64,000 bases of DNA from Motacilla alba alba. Taxonomy: Eukaryota > Chordata > Aves > Passeriformes > Motacillidae. Both the position numbers and the translations under genes were made by a program. The notes under the pieces are model-generated. The model ran no database searches. It was not told the origin of the DNA and saw only the letters and a list, made by a program, of their open reading frames with translations. Of the stretch, positions 60,601-64,000 are shown piece after piece. The stretch spans positions 6,597,501 through 6,661,500 of the forward strand of contig NC_052034.1 of NCBI RefSeq assembly GCF_015832195.1. Reading direction: 5' to 3'. Numbering within the stretch: the stretch's first letter is position 1; each line of letters opens with the position of its first letter.

Positions 60601-62544
60601 TATCGCAGCTTTACAGTTTGTTTTACTGCTCCAGAGCTGTGGCTGATAATGTATAAATACATTTGGTAGTGACAAAAGGAGACAACTCTGCCTCTTCAGC
60701 GTGAATGAAAACTGTGAGATTAATATAGGAATTCTTCTAAAGGAAGAGGAAATTATTGGTGTTATTGAAGGGATGTTTATGTGAATATAAGTGAGTTTAT
60801 ACTGGTGGATGTCCCAGCACATGCTGCCCTCAGTACATGAGTAACTGGGGGAGGTATAAAGACATTTTATGTACAGGGGTTAGACTAGAAACAAAAATAA
60901 TTCTTCCTGGCTTTTCTATTCACCTCTAAACTTAGGTTAAAAAATAAAATATTACATGCTCAACTGCCTTCCCACAATGGGTTTAAAACAGAGGGTAAAT
61001 TAGCTGAGAGTCTGCCCCCAAAATATTCCCTTTGATGTAACTGCACGGGATGCAGATTGTGTGTGGGATAAGCTCCGTGTTACAGTGCTGTGACTCCAGA
61101 TCAAGACAGTGCACCGTGAAATACACCGGGGCTCATGCAGCTCCACAGCTCCTCTGGGAATGGCTGCATGCAAATGAAGCATTCTCGGGTGATGACTCGC
61201 AATAGCGGCTGGAGTTCTCTTTCAAGTCCTCTTTCTCATTTCATGCTCTGTTCCTTTCATCCTCAGATTTTACAGAAAATAGTCTCTCTTTTGGTTTTGT
61301 TAAGTGATGCAAACTTTAGGCAGCAAGTGAGGAAACCTACCACTTTAGGTTAAGATAAGCATACAAAATTGCTGTATTTCAATTACAGTAATAACCTTAA
61401 ACAATTTTAAACCTCTATAAAGTGTCACAAAAGAGAAATAAGTTGGCAGAGCGAGGCATTGACACTGATGGGTGCCCACAGAAAATCTCTTACAATATCA
61501 TGTAAGGATTAACAGCTCTAATTTATGCGGTCACACAGATTTTCTTTCATGCAACTTCAGGAGGGATCTTGCCATCTGAATTGTCATGTGCCATTATCAC
61601 CCTTTAATCAGGTTATTTCGTTTTATTTGAACAGCATCAAAGAAATGCTCATGACACAGGCAGACCGGTTCAGTCAAGAAGAGGTAAGGAACTTTATTCA
61701 AAACAGGAATCCAGCTCCAGCTCCTGTTCAGCAGTAAGTCCTTGCCCCTCTTTAAATGCATGAATTTAGCTGAAATCCAGACTGAGAAGAGGTTGATGCC
61801 AGCTCTGGCAATTAGAAACAATTCAAAGCATCTCTTCTGAAGAGCTCCATGGCTAAATCAAAGTCAAATACATTCTTTGGACTCCCATCCAAGTGCAAGT
61901 GTGGCCTATCTCGTGCTGTTCCTCGCCACGGGCCGCTGGGCAATTGATTTACTGGAGTCCAAGTGGATTTGGGTGGGGACTGTGTTCTGGTTTCCATTTC
62001 TGTGAGTTACTTGGTTTGAAATCTGAAATGAGGTACTGACTTGGTGGCTTGTGTGAGACTGAGCACGGATTCTGCTGGTTGGGAGGAATTTAGGAGGATT
62101 TTATTTTCAGAAGAGGAGATGGAGTGGAGTTGGTCTGTGGACAGAACAGACTGGACAGTCTGTTCCAGTCAGAACAGAGACTGGACTGGACATTTATCAA
62201 CCAGGGCTTACCTGGGTTTCAGGGAGAGCTCTTTTCAACAGGGAACTTGTGGCATTCCAGCAGGACTTTATTAGCAAGTTATGTTCCAGCTCTGGTTTTA
62301 TCTTTACCGAGCCCAAGGAAAACTTCTCCATGGTGGTTAAAGGACCCGGGCAGCAGGGAGCTGAGCTAGGTGTAAAATGAAAACCCCTTCATGTTGCTGT
62401 CCCAAGTCTGTGAAGTCTGTGACATTCTCTCTCTTTGCTTGGCAGATCAACCAGATGTTTGCTGCTTTCCCTCCAGATGTCTCTGGGAACCTTGACTATA
62501 AGAACCTCTGCTATGTTATCACCCATGGTGAGGAGAAAGACTGA
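40049..62544 (+). CDS. MYL10: Myosin regulatory light chain 10 (seven-exon gene, spliced CDS)
   Basis: The product is a regulatory light chain that binds the neck of a myosin II heavy chain and tunes its motor activity. The join is 40049-40051, 48932-49018, 51726-51801, 53152-53256, 56683-56761, 61635-61683 and 62446-62544: 498 nt, 165 residues plus TGA, close to the usual 166-residue family length. All introns are GT-AG and all phases agree. Visible features are a basic N-terminus (residues 4-9), a candidate MLCK target Ser14 followed by NVF, and an EF-hand 1 loop at 36-47 with D36, N38, D40, D44 and D47. Position 12 of that loop is Asp, as in other regulatory chains that bind Mg/Ca. The later EF-hands are degenerate. 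The call of MYL10 over cardiac MYL2 or skeletal MYLPF rests on recalled family residues: GTDPEETIL (91-99), TQADRFS (124-130) and the C-terminus [13 protein letters not shown] cardiac-type paralogue is the main alternative. Confidence 0.88.
42141..43043. repeat. TG-rich minisatellite (about 51-57-bp unit), 0.9 kb
   Basis: (TG)n runs are punctuated by about 13 copies of the anchor GACAGCCCTGGGAGTGTC (for example at about 42,221, 42,272, 42,400, 42,457, 42,560, 42,617, 42,668, 42,721 and 42,859). Most are 51, 57, 67 or 71 bp apart. The array sits 2.1 kb into MYL10 intron 1. A long minus-strand open frame of His-Thr repeats inside it is a by-product of the repeat. Confidence 0.95.
43112..43244. 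repeat. 19-bp minisatellite, six copies plus a partial
   Basis: The unit is TGTTGAATTTTGGCCTATC, repeated with an exact 19-bp period from 43,112. Units 1-6 carry 1-4 substitutions each. The seventh (43,226-43,244) is degenerate. Confidence 0.95.
44447..44511. repeat. (CCAAA)13 pentanucleotide microsatellite
   Basis: Thirteen perfect units over 65 bp. The purity suggests length polymorphism. It lies in MYL10 intron 1. Confidence 0.98.
46375..46430 (+). mobile_element. CR1 3'-end remnant
   Basis: TTAAGGTCCCACCCAACACA followed by TTCTATGATTCTGTGAT is the end of a CR1 (AGGTCCCTTCCAACCC plus ATTCTATG-type tail). Sequence upstream is too diverged to follow. Confidence 0.7.
47905..48000 (+). mobile_element. 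Possible MIR-type SINE relic
   Basis: CTGTCTCAGCCTCCAGACTT followed by GAGAATGGTGATAAAAGCAG and GTCCTGCCCTTTCATTTGAG follows the MIR order (CTCAGTTTCCCCATCTGTAAAATGG, ATAATA, CCTGCCTCA). Weak. Confidence 0.35.
48650..48778. repeat. (TA)n, (TTTA)n and (TCTA)n compound microsatellite
   Basis: (TA)15-like run at 48,650-48,680, (TTTA)n to about 48,703, further TA runs to 48,742, then CTGTCTAT units. It ends about 150 bp before the exon 2 acceptor. Confidence 0.95.
48932..49018 (+). CDS. MYL10: MYL10 exon 2 (residues 2-30)
   Basis: The acceptor is TTGTATTACAG (to 48931) and the donor is GTTGGT (from 49019). The 87 nt give 29 whole codons, phase 0 at both ends. It encodes Ala-Pro, a lysine-rich stretch, an acidic-glycine hinge (EGG), the phosphorylatable Ser14 with NVFSMF, and the start of helix A (QIQEFKE). 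There is no in-frame ATG at its 5' end, which forces an upstream start exon. The donor is weak, with T at +3 and G at +4. Confidence 0.92.
49190..49246. repeat. Polypyrimidine tract (TTCT)n/(CCCT)n
   Basis: A pure C/T-rich strand of TTTCTTTC and then CTCCCTCC units in intron 2, without other function apparent. Confidence 0.85.
49331..49416. repeat. 24-bp inverted repeat, MITE-like palindromic relic
   Basis: The arms 49,331-49,354 and 49,393-49,416 are reverse complements at 22 of 24 positions, around a 38-nt centre. The arms contain CACTTGAGCACAT and ATGTGCTCAAGT, which resemble the palindromic amniote repeat motif (CACTTAAGCACATG) also suspected at 38.5 kb. Confidence 0.75.
51726..51801 (+). 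CDS. MYL10: MYL10 exon 3 (residues 31-56, EF-hand 1)
   Basis: The acceptor is TTCCCACAG and the donor is GTAAAC. The 76 nt hold 25 codons plus the first base of Gly56. This exon carries the complete divalent-cation loop D36-D47 and the flanking helices ([12 protein letters not shown], then LRDTFAALG). It is almost identical to other vertebrate regulatory light chains as recalled. Confidence 0.95.
51802..53151 (+). other. MYL10: MYL10 intron 3
   Basis: No gene or clear transposable element is seen. A stretch near 52,835-52,870 weakly resembles old amniote interspersed repeats, too degraded to name. Confidence 0.85.
53152..53256 (+). CDS. MYL10: MYL10 exon 4 (residues 56-91, linker and EF-hand 2 region)
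   Basis: The acceptor is CTCTGCTGCAG and the donor is GTAAGTAC, a near-perfect consensus. The 105 nt complete Gly56 and start Gly91. It encodes [19 protein letters not shown] and then [16 protein letters not shown], the most conserved block of the family. The residues [11 protein letters not shown] favour MYL10 over cardiac MYL2, which as recalled has EEIDEMIKEAP there. Confidence 0.95.
53300..53505 (-). mobile_element. MIR-type SINE relic, inverted, in intron 4
   Basis: On the + strand: CTCAGCACCTTGCAAATTAT, then GTTTTGCAGACAGAGGGGAA, then GCTCACATGAAAGGGCTGAG and CTGGGGTCCAG. This is the inverted MIR order (TTTTACAGATGAGGAAACTGAGGC, then TCACACAGC, then the AGAGCCAGGATT segment). Confidence 0.55.
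54507..54550. repeat. 16-bp C/T tandem repeat, 2.7 copies
   Basis: TCTTCCTCCTCTCCCC at 54,507 and 54,523, then a partial third copy. Confidence 0.85.
55990..56100 (-). mobile_element. Possible MIR-type SINE relic, inverted
   Basis: CATTTTACTGTTGGGAACAG, AAGGACAGGGATATTAAAG and GCTAAGAGCAGAAGCAAAAT follow the inverted MIR core loosely. Weak. Confidence 0.35.
56683..56761 (+). CDS. MYL10: MYL10 exon 5 (residues 91-117, degenerate EF-hand 3)
   Basis: The acceptor is CATTAATTTTAG and the donor is GTAAGT. The 79 nt complete Gly91 and leave two bases (TA) of Tyr117. It encodes [25 protein letters not shown]. The third EF-hand loop has D106 but lacks the acidic ligands at its later positions, as is usual for regulatory light chains, so cation binding here is unlikely. 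Confidence 0.95.
56762..61634 (+). other. MYL10: MYL10 intron 5
   Basis: It contains the T11G11 homopolymer junction (59,405-59,426) and a short stretch near 58,945-58,985 that resembles old amniote repeats. The rest is unique-looking AT-rich sequence with no gene. Confidence 0.85.
59405..59426. repeat. T11G11 homopolymer junction
   Basis: Eleven T followed directly by eleven G in intron 5. A likely sequencing-error and slippage hotspot. Confidence 0.9.
61635..61683 (+). CDS. MYL10: MYL10 exon 6 (residues 117-133)
   Basis: The acceptor is TTTGAACAG and the donor is GTAAGG. The 49 nt supply the last base of Tyr117 and 16 codons, [16 protein letters not shown], ending in phase 0. This is the linker helix between the third and fourth EF-hands. 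The TQADRFS string is one of the residue blocks that point to MYL10. Confidence 0.94.
61684..62445 (+). other. MYL10: MYL10 intron 6
   Basis: A short intron. The only visible structure is a perfect 9-bp hairpin (62,144-62,152 with 62,157-62,165, loop GGAC). Confidence 0.85.
62446..62544 (+). CDS. MYL10: MYL10 exon 7 (residues 134-165 and stop)
   Basis: The acceptor is TTTGCTTGGCAG after a pyrimidine-rich tract. The 99 nt hold 32 codons and TGA at 62542-62544. It encodes [20 protein letters not shown] and then [12 protein letters not shown], the degenerate EF-hand 4 and the conserved GEEKD tail. The cysteine at 155 matches recalled MYL10 and fast skeletal chains; cardiac MYL2 has [12 protein letters not shown]. 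Confidence 0.95.
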   Translation: MNQMFAAFPPDVSGNLDYKNLCYVITHGEEKD

Positions 62545-62680
62545 GAGCAAAGAGAGGAGGTTCTCCTGTGCTGATGCACTCAGTTATTTCATGAAGCTCT
62601 CATGAACAAACATCCAGGATGTGAAGCTGTGTGGTCATTGGAAGAGAACTAATAAAATAATTGAAAATAGATTAAAGTTA
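62545..62680 (+). other. MYL10: MYL10 3' UTR (end inferred)
   Basis: This short untranslated tail runs from the stop codon to the expected cleavage site 10-30 nt beyond the AATAAA at 62651. Nothing else is recognised in it. Its downstream boundary is inferred. Confidence 0.6.
62651..62656 (+). terminator. Poly(A) signal AATAAA of MYL10
   Basis: A canonical AATAAA lies 107 nt after the stop codon. A T-rich stretch and a GTGAGGGTTC segment with poly-T follow within 100 nt and could act as the downstream element. A second AATAAA at 62988-62993 could give a longer 3' UTR. Confidence 0.75.
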
Positions 62681-64000
62681 TTTAATGCTCCTATTTTTAT
62701 AAAATATCAAAATACCAATTTTGTGAGGGTTCTTTCCCCCATCTTTTTTTTTTTCCTCTCAGTGGTTTGAAATGGAATTTTCTTGATGAACTGGTGCTTT
62801 TGTGAATTATTGACAAACCTAATGTTCACCAGATGGTCCATCGGGCACTGCAGTCTTACTTAACCTCTTTTCTTTTATACATAAGCTCCATGTATTAATT
62901 GAGAATTCCTCTAGCTTATTGCACCAGGAAGAGTGTCTGGCAAATAGAGCTATGTTCCATTCCACAGCCCCTAGCAATGGAAGTGTAAATAAAACAATCT
63001 TAAGTTCTTGTGAATATGCAATATGCCCTCCCCAGCTCAGTGATGTGGCCAGTTCCTGAAACCACTTGACTCATTTGCTTTGGTGCAAAAGAGCAGAAAT
63101 AGTGGAATATTGGCTGTTTTCCTCATAGTAAAGTTCACCTAGGTGCACTGAGAATGCAGGAATAATGAATTTCCTCCTTCAGAGACATCTTTGTTATTTG
63201 GAGGAGGCTGTCCATGACACAACAGTAACACCTGGTCTGTCACCTTTGGCCATCATCCTTGGGTTTCAGGTGAGACACACACAGCAAGGACGAGTCTGGC
63301 CAAAGATCATCAAATCTAGGGACGAAGAGGACAATTTGGGAACTGCAGCCCATGAAAGCAGATTACCTCTCACTTTTCTAATCCAAGAGCAGCCTGGTTT
63401 TTAAATGGGCTACAGTTTCTTGTATTTAGACTTCTAGGAACGGGACATGTTCTGCCTATGTGGAATATTGCATGAACACTTCCTGCGTGGGAGGCAGAAG
63501 GATGCTGCAGCCAAAGGAAAACAAGCTTCTGCTGTTTTAACAGCTCATGAAAATGCTTTCCTTGTGCATCAGTGCTGCTGGAGCCACAGTCCCACAGACA
63601 CTGAGAGGAAGAAACAAGCCACTTATTTTCTGTTTCCATCTTCTTAGGTTTTGTAGGAAGAGAACTTGAGGGCAATGTGCTGAATTCTGCCCTCATCAAG
63701 AGGGGCAGAAATTCCATGAGAAAGCTCTAACATCTGCATGACTCAGGGATGTGACATTCACCCCTACCTGCATTTTCTGTTGTTCCAGCAAAATCCTGCA
63801 CTCTGTGCACTTCAGTAATAGAGAACAACTGGATTGAGAAGGCTCTTAGCACACAGAAAATTCATTAAAAAAATAAACCTCCCCTTGCCCCTGCGTGCAG
63901 AAGCTGTGTGAACATTCCTGCACCAGCACTGTGTTTCCAGTATAACAAGTTGATTCCAAATTTTATCCAGTAGGAATTACCTCTTTTAAATATATCAGTG
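62681..64000. other. Downstream flank of MYL10, no gene recognised
   Basis: Apart from a second AATAAA at 62,988, no gene, RNA or repeat is supported. Open frames at 63.2-63.7 kb occur on both strands without family resemblance. Confidence 0.6.
62988..62993 (+). terminator. Possible alternative poly(A) signal
   Basis: AATAAA in the context GTAAATAAAACAATC, 444 nt after the MYL10 stop. It is listed as an alternative only, since the hexamer is frequent in AT-rich DNA. Confidence 0.3.

Overview
The window is vertebrate nuclear DNA, most likely from a bird. The evidence is split genes with GT-AG introns, several 3' ends of CR1 LINEs (two keep the octamer-type ATTCTGTG tail), abundant micro- and minisatellites, and only faint relics of ancient amniote SINEs. 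No bacterial-type gene, operon, rRNA, tRNA or CRISPR array was seen, and no CpG-island promoter stands out. The species cannot be fixed from the sequence.

Only one protein-coding gene can be supported: a myosin regulatory light chain on the + strand, best matched to MYL10. It runs from a TATA-box promoter near 39,970 to a poly(A) signal at 62,651. Seven exons join to a 165-residue EF-hand protein in which every phase agrees across all six introns. Exon 1 contributes only the ATG, so the true start lies 8.9 kb upstream of the first recognisable coding exon (48,932-49,018). The remaining exons are 51,726-51,801, 53,152-53,256, 56,683-56,761, 61,635-61,683 and 62,446-62,544.

Positions 1-39,790 hold no supportable gene. 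In mammals MYL10 lies between COL26A1 and CUX1, with the CUX1 side upstream of MYL10 (recalled synteny). This 40 kb may therefore be the MYL10-CUX1 intergenic interval. It contains two CR1 fragments (27.2-29.0 kb), MIR-type SINE relics, a 5S-rRNA-derived SINE relic at 16.13-16.30 kb that resembles AmnSINE1, a 13-copy 27-bp minisatellite (25.3-25.7 kb), a 12-bp minisatellite (27.1 kb) and an AT-rich inverted repeat (8.8-9.0 kb).

Intron 1 of MYL10 carries a 0.9-kb TG-rich minisatellite (42.14-43.04 kb), an adjacent 19-bp minisatellite, a (CCAAA)13 microsatellite and a (TA)n/(TTTA)n tract close to exon 2. The later introns hold further ancient SINE-like and palindromic relics. The last 1.3 kb, downstream of the poly(A) signal, is featureless.

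I did not find a new biological system. The items most worth a second look are the ATG-only first exon with its promoter, the 5S-derived SINE as a possible exapted regulatory element, and the unusual tandem arrays.
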